A stretch of DNA of 64,000 nucleotides from NCBI GenBank assembly GCA_021613375.1, contig CM038709.1, forward strand, positions 34,305,915 through 34,369,914, written 5' to 3'. Under the pieces are notes generated by a model that was not told where the DNA came from, searched no databases, and saw only the letters and a program-made list of their open reading frames with translations. Shown in pieces: positions 1 through 13,184 of the stretch. Source of the stretch: Megaleporinus macrocephalus. Lineage: Eukaryota; Chordata; Actinopteri; Characiformes; Anostomidae. The position numbers were made by a program, and so were the translations under genes. Every line of letters starts with the position of its first letter. Position 1 is the stretch's first letter.

Positions 1-1240
1 GCAGACGTGTACACAGTAAGAGCTATGTCTACATTGTCGATTTTATTCCACTACCTCAGACTATCAAGGCTACTAGTGAGGAGAACAAGAGATGGGGGAT
101 TGATTTCTGAATCAGGAGAGTGATGCAGTACTGGCTGTGTATAGCCATCCGCCCCCTCTCTCTCTCTCTCTCTCTCTGATGTTAGTGTTTTGTGTGATGC
201 GCGTATGTGTGTGAGTGTGCGCATCTCTACTAGAGCAGCACAGAGGAAAAGTGGGTCACATCCAGCTCCTGTGCCTCGAGACTAAGACCACAGCGCTTAC
301 GTGCGCATGCATACGCACACCAACACACCCGTGCACAAGTACACGTAATCACCTACTTTATCACACCGACAAGGAAAAAAAAGGAAATGCAAACGGATAT
401 CTGACATAATCCTCAAAAGCGAGCAGACATTTAATGGTTTTAAATATGAAGTGTTCCCACTGAGAATTAATGCTGTATAGCGGCAAGATGAAGCTGTTTT
501 CTCTGCTTTAACTCTCTCTGCGTTTTCATAGCTGTAGTTGTAAGCATGTATCTTCTTTCTGTGACTTAACAATACTTAAACAATATCACATGAGAACAAT
601 AGGTTCAAAGCATTGTGTACAAAGTTTTTGGCCTCTCCTGTAAAGTTGTCATTTTTGAAATACTTGCTTTTGTATAATATAACATTCTTGACACAAATTT
701 GAATAATTTGAATAAAAATGATTATGCTGTTCTTAATTAATTCCTAAATACTCTGGTATGTCCTAAATACTATTGGCAGTAAAGACTGCTCTGTGGGTAC
801 ACTAGCTGGCAATGGAAATAATAGTTCTTGGTTCAAATGTGAGTAAACAGACTACGACCAAAATGAAACTCTAAAGCTAGCAGCCAGCAAAGAAACCACC
901 AGCACAAGAAAACACAAAGAAAACACAAGCTTAAAAACATGATGACCACAACCAATGTTGGCTAACTGGGGGTATAGTGGAAGTTATATATACATACATT
1001 GACAACAAGGAACACTGAAGAAGAGACGTTTTAGAGGGCAGAGGAGGAAACAAATTGAGGATTGATAGATTAGGCTAAAATTAACAAAGGCACAGACAAA
1101 CTACGGAATCCTTGATAGGCCAACAGCTGTTTAGTGCCTAAAATCACATGAAAATGGCGACTGCTGTATCTTTGCCTCATTGTGTATGCTTTTAAAAAGA
1201 GTTTCCGTCTCAAATCACAAAATATTGAGAGGAAATTAAA
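1..1240. other. gene-free stretch
   Basis: AT-rich sequence with a short (CT)n at about 157-176 and AC/GT-rich patches. No open frame with recognisable homology and no RNA gene was seen. Confidence 0.5.
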
Positions 1241-1246
1241 ATCATA

Positions 1247-1590
1247 CCGGCGGCACGGTGGTGTAGTAGTTAGCACTGTCGCCTCACAGCAAGACGATCC
1301 GGCTTGGATTCCCAGTCCGTCCGGTCTGTTCTGTATGGAGTTCATGTTCTCCCCGTACTTGAGTGGGTTTCCTCAGAGTACTCTGGTTCCCTTCCACAGT
1401 CCAAACACACGCTTGTTAGGTTGATCGGTTACTGTAAATTGCCCGTAGGTTTGAGTATGTGAGTGAGTGTGTGTTGGCCATGCGACGGACTGCCGACCTG
1501 TCCATGGTGTACCCGCCTTCACCCGATTGGCTCCAGCCCCCCTGTGACCCCGACTAGCAGGATAAAGCAGAAGATAATGGATGGCTGAAT
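1247..1590 (+). mobile_element. tRNA-derived SINE-like element
   Basis: It begins cggcggcacggtggtgtagt with a tRNA-like A-box region (gtgtagtagttagcactg) and a B-box-like stretch (gcttggattcccagtcc), followed by the familiar fish segment gttcatgttctccccgta and a body ending gataatggatggctgaatgg, a degenerate GATGG tail. This is the layout of a pol III SINE with a Rex3/RTE-like tail. The open frames here are not genes. Confidence 0.7.
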
Positions 1591-1790
1591 GGATCATGGA
1601 ATATCATAAAGCATATACTCTGATTAACTAAACCTGACATTTAATAATGTGAACTGTTATTGCCTATAAAAAGCTTGTCTTATTTTCGTGCTACCATGGC
1701 TGCCTTAATTCATTCTTTATTTATTTATGTATTTTCGACGTCAACAGAAAACATTTTGCCTGCTATGTCATATGTCATATAACTTAATAC

Positions 1791-1814
1791 TACTACTACT
1801 ACTACTACTACTAC

Positions 1815-1850
<36 letters not shown>
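1791..1850. repeat. compound (TAC)n/(AAT)n microsatellite
   Basis: About eight TAC units followed by about ten AAT units. Confidence 0.9.
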
Positions 1851-2846
1851 TAATACTAAATGTTAATAATAATAATTTTAATTAATACCTAAATAATTTT
1901 AGGTCACAGGAACACTTTACAATTCAAAGAATGAAACATACATTGAAAAAAAAGTAAAAAAAAAAAAAAAAAAAAGACAAAAGTAAACCACAAATTGGAA
2001 CATATGTCTCTTAAAGGTAGACACATGCGAAGAGGGAAATAGAGTTTCAAGTCTGGACCTACAACATTGGAAGCTTTTTCAACATACATGCGTGATTTAG
2101 TGAATGTAACAGAGAGTCTTGTTGCTTGTTGCCTGTTCTGTTATATATAAAACCTGCCTGCTGTGCCTTCATGATGTATGTAGATATCTGAATGCTACCT
2201 GCAGTCTTAGTTGCTAACAAGGCAGCATATCCTATTGCATAACAGAGAACTCCAGCACAGATGGACTTTTCAGACTGAGTCACCGAGGACCAGTGAGATG
2301 TGCAACTTCTTGCATAGTCATAATGAGCCACATGTGCAATGCTTTTGGTGGAGGCAGCATTGTGTACTAAACCTAAGCTTGCAGCATGCTAATGTGATTT
2401 GGCAGGGTGTGGTCGGGCGTGGCTCAAACACATAATTCAATTTGATAGCTGTGCATATCAAACACTAAATGAAGATTAATGTTCTCTGGAAAGGGTGGGG
2501 GGGAGGGGGGCTGAAGAGGTCCGGTGCATGTGTGTGTGCGCACCACAGAGCATACCGGTATCTGCTAATGAACTGTTCAATGTGCGGCAGCAGAGTAGAA
2601 ATGCCACACTCAGTGAATAAGCTGTTTATTGATTGTAACATATAATGCAGTATTGATAAAAGGAGAGTTCACTCAGAGGCCTGTAATGCAGCAGAAGGAA
2701 TTGCAGTGGAAAGGAGCAATGAGAGAATGCGCTGCATCTTGGGGAAAGTAGGACTCGGCATATTTTATTGAACAACGGTTGGGATGTTTGTGAAAGCCTC
2801 GATAGGCCAGGATGAGGAAACAGAGAGAGGAAGAAAAAAAGTAGAA

Positions 2847-2849
<3 letters not shown>

Positions 2850-2896
<47 letters not shown>
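2850..2896. repeat. (GA)n microsatellite
   Basis: About 23 GA units within a purine-rich tract; the SLSLSL frames on the other strand are artefacts. Confidence 0.95.
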
Positions 2897-2903
<7 letters not shown>

Positions 2904-3525
2904 AATAGAGAAAATGAGAAAAATGAATTGTTCTTTAATTTTTTTCCAGTCTCTTTTGCCCAAGTTGGAAGAAAAACAAAACAAAACAAAAAATATACAC
3001 ATAATGACGAAATAAGCAGTAAGAAAAGTAAATGTCAGCTTCTTTAACTTTTAATACTTTTAGTCCACTGCTTATCAGCTTTAGTGAAACTTGCATCCTC
3101 ACCGTACAATGACCACGTTTTGGAGTCAGCATATGTGTAAGGGTAAGTAAGAAACATGCAAGAGAGCACTGTACATAATGTCTGAACCCTGCCTGAGAGA
3201 TCTGTCACCTAACATACAAAGTGTATGCATTTGAGGATAGTGTAAGATTAATAAAATATTGATAAATGACGTGCTTATAACCTGTGTAAATGATTTATTG
3301 AGGAGTGTCAAAATGCTCTTACCACTTGAGCCCAGGCATTAGAGTGACAATACAACAGACGACACAACTTGGCTTATCGCTTGGCATACCTCCACAGCAG
3401 GCATGAACAGTGTGTATGGACAAGTTACGTCCTACTATGGATGGCTTAATGCTGTAAAGTAGATGTTTGCTTTGACATTTTTACACAACCTATTTTAGCA
3501 TATGTATTAAAAGAACTCTAATATA

Positions 3526-4722
3526 TACAGGGGTTGGACAATGAAACAGAAACACCTGTCATTTTAGTGTGGGAGGTTTCATGGCTAAATTGGACCAATC
3601 TAGTGGCCCATCTTCATTAATTGCACATTGCACCAGTAAGAGCAGAGTATGAAGGTTCAATTAGCAGGCTAAGAGCACAGTTTTGCTCAAAATATTGCAA
3701 TGCACACAACATTATGGGTGACATACCAGAGTTCAAAGAGGACAAATTGTTGGTGATCAAGACAGCAAGTTTTTGTGATGTATCAAGAGCCACGATGTTC
3801 AGGGTAATGTCAGTATACCACTAAGAAGGACGAACCACATCCAACAGGATTAACTGTGGACGCAAGAGGAAGCTGTCTGAAAGGGATGTTCGGGTGCTAA
3901 CCCGGATTGTATCCAAAAAACATAAAACCACGGCTGCCCAAATCACAGCAGAATTAAATGTGCACCTCAACTCTCCTGTTTCCACCAGAACTGTCTGTTG
4001 GGAGCTCCACTGGGTCAATATACATGGCCGGGCTGCTAGAGCCAAACCTTTGGTCACTCGTGCCAATGCTAAATGTTGGTTTCAATGGTGCAAGGAGCGC
4101 AAATCTTGGGCTGTGGACAATGTGAAACATGTGATGAGTCCACCTTTATTGTTTTCCCCACATCTGGGAGAGTTACGGTGTGGAGAAGCCCCAAAGAAGC
4201 ATACCACCATCAGTGATGGTTTGGGCTGCCATATCATGGCATTCCCTTGGCCCAATACTTGTGCTAGATGGGCGCATCACTGCCAAGGACTACTGAACCA
4301 TTCAGGAGGACCATGTGCATCCAATGGTTCAAATATTGTATCCTGAAGCCGGTGCCGTGTATCATGATGACAATGCTCCAATACACACAGCAAGACTGGT
4401 AAAAGATTGGTTTGATGAACATGAAAGTGAAGTTGAACATCTCCCATGGCCTGCACAGTCACCAGATCTAAATATTATTGAGCCACTTTGGGGTGTTTTG
4501 AAGGAGCGAGTCAGGAAATGTTTTCCTCCACCAGCATCACGTAGTGACCTGGCCACTATCCTGCAAGAAGAATGGCTTAAAATCCTTCTGACCACTGTGC
4601 AGGACTTGTATATGTCATTCCCAAGACGAATTGACGCTGTATTGGCCGCAAAAGAAAGCCCTACACCATACTAATAAATTACTGTGGTCTAAAACCAGGT
4701 GTTTCAGTTTCATTGTCCAACC
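3526..4722 (+). mobile_element. Tc1-type DNA transposon, copy 1, near full length, inactive
   Basis: The left inverted repeat starts after a TA with CAGGGGTTGGACAATGAAAC; the right end is the inverse, ending gtttcattgtccaacc at 4722 with the last bases lost. In between lie transposase pieces on the + strand, including DNAPIHTARLVKDWF and PAQSPDLNIIEPLWGVLKERV from the DDE catalytic domain (4315-4674), and an upstream piece at 3894-4170. Reading frames are broken, and a stretch near 4198 that is present in copies 2 and 3 is deleted, removing the region around the HGGGSVMVWAA block. Non-functional. Confidence 0.92.
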
Positions 4723-5899
4723 TTGTCCATTGTTCAACATTGTCCAAAACACCACTTACTTAAGATGTTGCCATGATCATGAACATCCTGTGAGTCTAGT
4801 CAGAGTGAGCTGAGCAGTAGAGTTTCAGTTACTGTTTTTCTGTTGGCTTGTGTTTTTGATTGTGTTAAAATTATGGCACACTTGGGACAATATACTTAAC
4901 ATGCACTTATTAAAGAATCGGTGATGGGAAGACATCATGTCCTGCAATGCTGCAACATTTTGAAACACATAAGATTCCCATGAATGGTTCACATTTAGAC
5001 ATTTATCTTAATAATACAACTTTTATCTGTTTTTAATTCACTCTGTAGTTTGTGTAAACCAACTGTCACGCATTTGATCATTTACATGTCTGACCTGCTT
5101 ATTATTCCATGCTTTATGGTTTGCCATTCTCCTAACTTTTATGCCTTTTAAGGTCTGAAGCATAAACTTTATCCACTTTGCAGATAGGATTCTGGCTCCC
5201 ATCATGCTGAATGTTAGAACCTGCCACTACAGAATAATACACAAGCGTAGAACATACTTAAACTTTCCGATGCATCTCCATTTTTGTCCATTTTTATTTT
5301 TCTACATAATTTGCACATGGCAGCTGCCATTTACATGGTGTGACATTTCATAATAAATTGACCAATAGAAATGCTCCAAAATATCTTTATACTTGTTCAT
5401 ACTTGTTTTTCTTTGAACAGCTACAATATCCACCTATTTTTTTTAATAGAAACTGGTTTAATAATGGTCTTAATTAGAATAGTTTATTTGATTGAGGTGT
5501 ATACATGGACATATTCTATTCTGATTAAGCTATTACTCAGATTATAAAAGGATTATCAGGCTGCATGTAAACGTGCACAATGACACGATTGGCTAAAGTC
5601 AATTTGTGCATTTATAACTTTCGATATTACTACAGAAATTACCCTTATGCTAACATCAATGGTGAATCCGTGAGAAGCAATTCTCTTCCCCTCACACAGA
5701 CACTCAGTGAGCGTGGGTAGGATTCCATGCCACCACAGTAGGGGTAAATTACCCATAATCAGGGCGTCAGGGTGGATGGGTCCATCGGAACTTAACACTT
5801 ACACCCCATCATCAGCACTTCTATGTCAACCAATCCCTTACAGCCACACAAATGGAGCAAATTGCCATCATTTGAGCTCCCACACAGTCTACATTACAG

Positions 5900-5900
<1 letters not shown>
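4723..5900. other. gene-free stretch
   Basis: AT-rich; nothing coding recognised. Minor repeat-like phrases near 5700-5860 (for example cttacagccacacaaatgga) suggest an old interspersed element but no boundaries are visible. Confidence 0.4.
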
Positions 5901-5966
<66 letters not shown>

Positions 5967-5980
5967 TGTGTTTGTGTGTG
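5901..5980. repeat. (GT)n microsatellite
   Basis: About 30 GT units with a few TTTG interruptions toward 5980. Confidence 0.95.
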
Positions 5981-6164
5981 TTACAGCACGTGCAGCTTTG
6001 CTATAATTTCACGAATTAGTATCTAGGGAGAATATCTATGCACATATCTGTAAATATACTACAGCGATAACAAATCAACAAGAATGAGGAACATGTGACT
6101 TGAAAAAGGGTGAAACAATAGAGCCATGTTATAATATAATAGAAAACACATTACTCACAAGAGC

Positions 6165-6610
6165 TGTATGTGGAAAAAAATATGTGGACAGCTAACCATA
6201 TTGCCTATATGAGCTTGTTGGACAATAAACTTTAAAACCGCAAGCTTGTTGCCTCGCCCTTGCAACTATAATAGAACAACTCTTCTGGGAAGTTTTTAGA
6301 GAGTCCTACCTCAAAGTTGATGTTCCTGTTCATGTCATTTATGTTTAGTGGGGTTGAGGTCAGGGCTCTGTGCAGGCCTCCTTATCGAATTCAAACTACG
6401 TTGTTTTGATCTAACTTTGTGCACAGGGGCACAGTCATGTTGAAACAGGAAAAGGCATTAAATAAATTGTTGCCACAAAATTAGAAGCTATTGTCTCAAA
6501 GAAGTATAATGTATGATTGCTGCTGACACTATACATTCTGGTACTTTTTTTCAAATCCAGATTTGTCCATCAGACTGCCAGATAATATTCCATACACATG
6601 CAATACTAAA
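6165..6610 (-). mobile_element. decayed Tc1-family remnant
   Basis: Diagnostic antisense blocks of a common fish Tc1 element are readable: acaactcttctgggaag, ggggttgaggtcagggctct, ttgtgcacaggggcacagtc and gtccatcagactgccagat. They are in the expected order but with deletions, and no frame survives. The same family is present at 6.9-7.66 kb. Confidence 0.7.
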
Positions 6611-6949
6611 ACTTAATCAAAACATGCTGGTGTAAATTTTCAAGACTAGAAATAATCATCCAATAAGCATCTACGCAGACCAAAACACTAATTGAAGAGA
6701 AATTAAGTTGGAGCACTGCCAAAAAACAAATGCCCTTAAAAGTCTGCTAAGGTCTATTTAATCCCCAGTCAGTCAGTCATCACAGCTGTAACATTACATT
6801 TGCAAATAGGCAGACCGTTCTCACAATACATGCAGCATCCATTATTTCAGTATTTTAATGCATGCGAAGGTCTTAAGACATACAGTACATTATATTATCA
6901 AAATTATTCGGTTGTTTCCCTTCACATGCATAAGAACTTGAGTGAAATC

Positions 6950-7662
6950 CTATTCCTAATCCATAGGGTTTAATATGATGTTGGCCCAGCCTTTGCAGCT
7001 ATAACAGCTTCAACTCTTCTGGGAAGACTTTCCACAAGGTTTAGGAGTGTGTTTATGGGAGTGTGTTGGACAGCACATTTGTGAGGTCAGACACTGATGT
7101 TGGACAAATGCTTATTTGTATGGCGCTTTTTACAACAATGTTGTCACAAAGCAGCTTTACAGAAGACAGACAGTTACAACATAATACCCTTGTGAGCCAG
7201 CCAGAGACAACAGTGGCAAGGAGGAACCAAGACTCACATAGGAAGAGCCACCCTCCTCTGGTCAAACAGATTTTATAGTTTAATACGCTTAATAATTCAT
7301 CTTAAAGGTGTTCTATCGGGTTGAGGTCAGACAAGTTCTTCCATACCAAACTCGCTCATCCATTGTACATGGCCTAGTTGAGTTGCTGTTGTTTCCAACC
7401 GCTTTCACTTTGTTACAATAACACTGACAGTCGACTGTAGAATATTTAGTAGCGAGGAAATTTCATGAATGGACTTCCTGCACAGGTGGCATCCTATCCT
7501 GGAATTCCAGAGAGCGACCCATTCTTTCACAAATGTATGTAGATGCAGCCAGTATGCCTACCTGCTTTGTTTTATACACCTGTGGTCATGGAACTGATTG
7601 GAACAGACGAATTCAATGATTTGGATGCGTGAGTGAATCCTTTTGGCAATATAGTGTATGAA
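6950..7662 (-). mobile_element. decayed Tc1-family remnant with a nested insertion
   Basis: Antisense Tc1 blocks run from aatccatagggtttaatatg through gctataacagcttcaactc, then, after an inserted 0.2-kb repeat (about 7104-7300), continue with ttctatcgggttgaggtcag, gacagtcgactgtagaata, gcgacccattctttcac and the element end ttttggcaatatagtgta (about 7645-7662). The transposase middle is deleted. Confidence 0.75.
7104..7300. repeat. interspersed repeat copy (cacaaagcagctttaca family), nested in Tc1
   Basis: It carries the stretch ttatttgtatggcgcttttt, then tgttgtcacaaagcagcttt, followed by a GGCAAGGAGGAAC-type segment and ccaccctcctctgg. Very similar runs occur at 14.8 and 63.48 kb. It interrupts the surrounding Tc1 remnant, so it is the younger insertion. 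The family is not named with certainty. Confidence 0.6.
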
Positions 7663-9660
7663 AGCGGATACTGAAGGCAATACATACAGTTGAACTTGAA
7701 ATATTTATTGTGATACTACATCAGTTAAAATATGTTACTTAAATGTGTTCCTAGCTTCAAATCTGTGTCTAGGGCAGCATAGCATATGTAGTATAAAACT
7801 CATGAACACCCCTGTTTGTTTGGAGCTTTGCAATTCTAAAAGTCTACAGTTAGTTTTATCACTGTTAATTTGACTAATTTATTAAGTTTATTTGTATAGT
7901 AAAGGTTTTTGCACTAAATGTTGTTATTCAGCGGTAAACAGATCTGAGCACTTTAATTTGACACTAGCATTGCATGCTCCTGGTCAGTTTACATGTTTCG
8001 TGATTAAAATATATAATTATATATAAATAAGTTCAAAACCTCAACAGAGGTAATGGTGGACCTGTAACTCCGGCTGTTCGCCGGTTTCAGGCCTGTTTTA
8101 ACTAAAAGCAAAATCTGGATTTCACTAAAAGACAGGTTTCAAGCCTAAACAGCAAATGTGTTGTAATAACGCATACGAGGGAATTTAGCTAGCTAGCGAT
8201 TAGCTATATTTGCAGTCATTTGTAACAAACACAGGCCAATAAAGCAGCGCCGGATTTGATTAAATGGCGCAAGTAAGCAATATCTTGAAACATCCTAGTC
8301 TAGTCTTGGCCTTGTCCCAGCAACAGCTTCCAGAAGCAGCCATAGTCATGAGGGAGAAAGTGAGCAGCACTTTTTTCTGATGTATCCAAAGACAAGCTCA
8401 CCATGCAGGTTGCAGTTTTCCTTTTACATTTTCCTCGAATTACATTTTCTTATTTTGAACTGAGACAGTTTAAGTAGGAACTCCAACAAAATTGATGATT
8501 CAAACCATATTTAGTTAATTGAGTGTCAGCATCTTGACCCTTAAAAGCATACCAAACAACACCATTAAGAAATACAGCATAATAAATACATTATATTGTT
8601 TTCTTTTGGTTTAGGGGATGGGTTGGTCAGACTGCTTATATCAATAGGACAGTCTAGTAACTCAATGTTTTGAGTTGTGTTTCTGTTTTTGAAGGTAATT
8701 CAGTTAAGACTCTACTTTCCCCCTAATAAGCTTATTTGGACTATCAAAACATCCTTATTATTACTGAAAACCTTTTCAGATGAGCACAATTGCCAGCTTC
8801 TTGTTCCAATTTTCCCGTTTCACTTAAGGTGTAAAGTCAACATTTAAATAAGTAATTGAATGCCAGCGCTAGAATATAACTGGTCGTTTGTTTTGTATAA
8901 ACAGTAAACAGAACAAAAGAATTCTAGATATAATGCTATATATTACCAGACTTCCTTGATGCAGAAAAATGAGAACGATGACTTTTGGCAATGAAACACA
9001 ATCTGGCAACAGTGCAGTTCAGTAAGCAAAAAAAAAATTAATGGTGTGCTCAAATTTCACTGCCTGCTATAGATCTAATCTACTAACAAGTGAAACCCAC
9101 ACAGTCAAAAGAGATCACATATTTCACGTAGCTTCAATGGAATAATATCAAATACTGGAGAAGGGTCTACCACACTCTCAGAAACAGATAACATGTCACA
9201 CAGTGGCTGAAACACTTATTAACTACCATATGTTTTATCACAAGAAAGGCAAGAAGCTAATGCAGCATGTAATGATTTTAGAAACCCCTAACAAAATAGC
9301 ATCCCAAATGGCTCCTTATTGCCTACTCAGTTTTTCTTTGTTAGTCAGATTATGCTTATTAAACACCTGCGTAGTGCACTACATAGAGAACCATTTGCAA
9401 TTTAGCCTAAGTGATCAAAAATTAAAGGAGGTATAGTCCAAGGCAAGGTTTAGTTTAAGACATTGGCGGTGTGAGCAATCAGATAATCAGCAGTCCGCAG
9501 CACCGAAATGTACTGTAGTACCAAAATACCTAAAACCATTACTATAAATGCAAATAGTTTCTCTGTTTAAAATGGTTTCACTCATGTGAGTAATTTAGTA
9601 GATATTCAATCCACTGTTAACTCCTGCGCTCACAGGAGCCAAAAGTGTGGCTGCAGTTTT
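7663..9660. other. gene-free stretch
   Basis: AT-rich unique-looking sequence. The longest frame (9203-9436) has no recognisable domain and no splice context. I see nothing to annotate. Confidence 0.5.
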
Positions 9661-10164
9661 AATCAAAAATTGTGGCTGAAAGCGCGAGAGCTTTAAGTTG
9701 CGGTACTGTAGAGACATGCTACCAGAGACTTTCCTTTACATTAGAGAAAACTATTGTGGACATGTGGACATATATATCCTTTAACATCTGTAGGAAGCTC
9801 CTGCGGATATTCTATCAGACTGTACATTTGCATTCCTGGACAGTATTTAACACTATTTAACATTTACTTAAATACAATCTTTGCACATTTATTTATTTTT
9901 TAATAAATATCCCAGTACTGTCATGTATCTGCTGATACCCGTTTTTCTCTTGCACATTACCTAATTTATTACTGCACTACCTTTTTACCTATGATCAGGT
10001 TGTATAGTTTGTATTCATATATTCTTGTATATATTCTTTTTGACTATTGGAGTTCTTTATTCTTCTATATTTATACAGTGTTGTATACCTTATTGTTTTT
10101 TGTACTGTGTTTTGCACTGTGTAACTGCTACTGGCTGCTAAATTTCCTTCGGGATCAATAAAGT
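9660..10164 (+). repeat. probable 3' UTR of a retroelement feeding the ATCC array
   Basis: The AT-rich stretch (ttgcacatttatttattttt ... cactgtgtaactgctact ... ttccttcgggatcaataaag) has the order seen at the 3' ends of fish LINE/SINE copies and contains no sustained reading frame. The 5' limit is uncertain. Confidence 0.5.
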
Positions 10165-10360
10165 ATCCATCCATCCATCCATCCATCCATCCATCCATCC
10201 ATCCATCCATCCATCCATCCATCCATCCATCCATCCATCCATCCATCCATCCATCCATCCATCCATCCATCCATCCATCCATCCATCCATCCATCCATCC
10301 ATCCATCCATCCATCCATCCATCCATCCATCCATCCATCCATCCATCCATCCATCCATCC
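10165..10360. repeat. perfect (ATCC)49 microsatellite with upstream LINE-type 3' end
   Basis: Forty-nine uninterrupted ATCC units. They follow aaatttccttcgggatcaataaagt, the typical 3' end of a common fish retroelement whose terminal repeat seeds such arrays. The 'WMDG' open frames in the antisense are artefacts. Confidence 0.95.
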
Positions 10361-11879
10361 AGGTTACAGTTACAATGGCTGCCTTCCTGTTTACCAAGTA
10401 TATACTAAACTAAAACAAGTAATTTCACTTCTGGTTGAGATTTACGAGGATGAGATTGGTGACAATCCAACATCTGTTAGCATTGTTAACCTAGTTACTC
10501 TCTCTTACTGTACACTAGAGAAGCAGACATCAAGCATGTCTTTGCTGATCGCATGCCTCTGGGTTAAGTGACAAATCAATAAGATGTCAATTAGATGTGT
10601 TGCCAAAGTATTCCTTCAACTAAAAGTATCATGACAACAACATCTAGCAGCATTAAATGTACTACATAACTGAAAAACACTAAGCTAATTTAAAACAGTT
10701 ATTTCCACAGCAAAACTAATTCAAACAATATAAATATAAAATAATAATAATATAAATTATTAAGATGTTTTTTAAGTGTGGATGAAGGTTTAGAAGTCAA
10801 ATGCTTTTTGTGTTTGGCTGTCTTTAAGGAAAGCTTGAATTGACCTCAGTGTACCTTTTTATCAATTTGAACCTACAGTTATCAAATACCTGTTATCACA
10901 GTGTCAATCATCACTTAACACTGAATTAAATAAAAACTAAACTAAAACTAGTACTTATTTAAATAAAAATAGACAAAAACAAACTAGATGAAAAAACAGT
11001 GAAGTTTAAAAACTACCCACAAATTGGCCTAAAACATACATAGTAACCTAGATTGTATCCTATGGAAGACTGAGTAATTCTAAAACACTCTATCACACAG
11101 GTATGTAACATACTACATATATTATATTATTATGTTTTACATCCACTTGTATTGTGATTTTCAACCTTTACAGATATGTTAATGACAAAACTTGTAGTAA
11201 AAGACAACAGTTAATAGTCTTTCTGTGTTTATCAGGTGAAGACCAAGATTTCTGTTGGAACAGCCATAACATTTATTATGCCCTTTGAGTACTTTTTGCA
11301 TTATATACCAATGATTGCAGTGAAAATTGTAATAAGGCACATAATGACTACTTTAGACGGTATAAACATTGCATTTTTTTATGCTGACATCCAGAAGGTT
11401 TATATTAATGTAAAGTCAACATAAACCATTGCCCTTAATTTTTTCAAGCACATTCAATCAATCAAAGTGGGTACACTGTTTATTAAGGTGGATCCTTTAG
11501 GTTCTTTTTTATAATTTTTATGATGTTTTTTTTATCTTGTACAATTTTAAATCTAGAAGCACAAAACCTGTCACAAACCTTCAGTTTAGCTCTCTTCTAT
11601 CTGATCTTCATGTTTTACCATTCTTTATTTTTCTATTCTCCCGCAGACTGATTTGACCATATTGATTTTCTGTCTGTGAGTGGAGGGGTGATAGATAGGA
11701 TCAAAAAGAATCAAATAGAATTTTTCTTTTGTCCCTTTATTCACCCATTGACAGACAATTGTCTGAGCCCTGCATCCATCATTACCGTAGCACAAACTTT
11801 GAATGAAGCATCAACCAGCATTACGCTAGTACTCAAGATACGGACAGCCCTCATGTCCTTCCATTTTGATACTCTTTTT
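10361..11879. other. gene-free stretch
   Basis: AT-rich; no gene, no inverted repeat and no RNA gene recognised. Confidence 0.5.
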
Positions 11880-12090
11880 AAACTTCAACCTGGCTTCAGC
11901 TGTGTGACCATAAGAAAACCACATGTTACTGAGGCTTATTTAAAAACAAATTCTGCAATTTGCTAGAGAGTGTAAAGATTGGAGTCTGGATCAATGGAAA
12001 AAGGTTGTGTGGTTGTGTGAGTCCAGACTGACCCTATTCCAGAGTGATGGGTGCATCAGGGTAAGATGGGAACCATCATGCATAGTGCCC
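11880..12090 (+). mobile_element. fragment of a second Tc1 transposase lineage
   Basis: Read across a frameshift and one stop, this stretch gives RKPHVTEAYLK, then DWSLDQWKKVVW, then ESRLTLFQSDGCIRVR. These are consecutive blocks of a Tc1 transposase of a different lineage from the 3.5-kb element; the usual DESRLTLF aspartate block reads CESRLTLF, so the first catalytic Asp appears lost. No terminal repeats seen. Confidence 0.75.
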
Positions 12091-12165
12091 ACCAGGGCTG
12101 GACTGGTAATCTGGCGTACCGGGCAAATGCCCGGTCGGCCGACAGTCCTCAGGGGCCGATGCTGC
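12085..12165. repeat. short interspersed repeat fragment
   Basis: The run agggctggactggtaatctg then gccggtcggccgac-like sequence (ggcaaatgcccggtcggccg) is GC-rich against an AT-rich background and resembles a recurrent fish repeat. It follows directly on the Tc1 fragment. Confidence 0.4.
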
Positions 12166-13184
12166 TGAATTGTTTCAAAAACAATCAATCAAGTGAAATG
12201 ACAGATCTTAAAACTGGTAAATGAAGTAAAAGCTTTGCAATTTAATCTTTACTAAAGTAAGTGTATAAAAGTTTAGTATTAGCTAAAGGTATGCCCACAG
12301 TAAGACAGTGTGAAATGCTGATGTGTCCCTGTCTGTTTTTAGCCTGATCCGAATGCATGTTATAGCTTTTTGAAGAAGGGAAAATTAGAATTGAGCTGCT
12401 ATATCAGGGAAATTCAGAAAATACATATGAGTAGACAAAAGTGCTGGAACTACAATATGTGTAAATTTACTTATTTGCTTTCCACAATGGTTATTTGATT
12501 ATTTGATAGGCTTCTAAAGTAATTATTCACTGTAAATTTCTAATGAGGCAAAAAGTTATTATTTGATAATTATTTTATAATAATAGTAAAATACATTCTT
12601 TCGCGGAACACATACATAAATTACTGGTTGGCTGTGCTCTGCTAATTATGACGGGCTGGTGTAAGCTAAAAATTCCAGGAACTCACAGTCTGCTGTCAAC
12701 TAGCAGTTGCACCACTCTTAAATACTTAAGTTTTATGTCTAAAAAGGTTCCTGATGCTCAGATGGAGATTTAGATAGGAAATAGTAAAAATCCAACAGAA
12801 CAATTTTACCTTAAAATGAGGTAACATGTATATCTCTTTAACTGTATTCTTGACCTGAGAAACAAAAATGTACATTTGGGTTATTTTTGTATGATTAGTC
12901 ATTATTGCAAAAGCAATGTTTTATACTTGATTTTTTTTATATTGCATTTTATAATATTTGCATTATTTATTGTATTTATTCCATTCAGTATTACCACTTT
13001 CTTTTTGATCTTCTATTTTTATTCACAAATCTATATTAGGAATGGACGTCTGCAGGTGTGTCTGACTTTGTATGTGTGGTAGAGCTTTTGTATGTGTTTG
13101 TACGTTACAGTTTGAGTGTGGTAGTTCTGCTGTCAGTGACTGCGTATCATGACCTGTTTCTGATTCACATTCTGGAACTCAGTC
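12166..13184. other. gene-free stretch
   Basis: AT-rich sequence between the Tc1 fragment and the 13.2-kb hAT-type element; nothing recognised. Confidence 0.45.

Noticed and set aside
9995..10397. Open frames encoding repeated WMDG
   Set aside because: These are antisense translations of the ATCC microsatellite.
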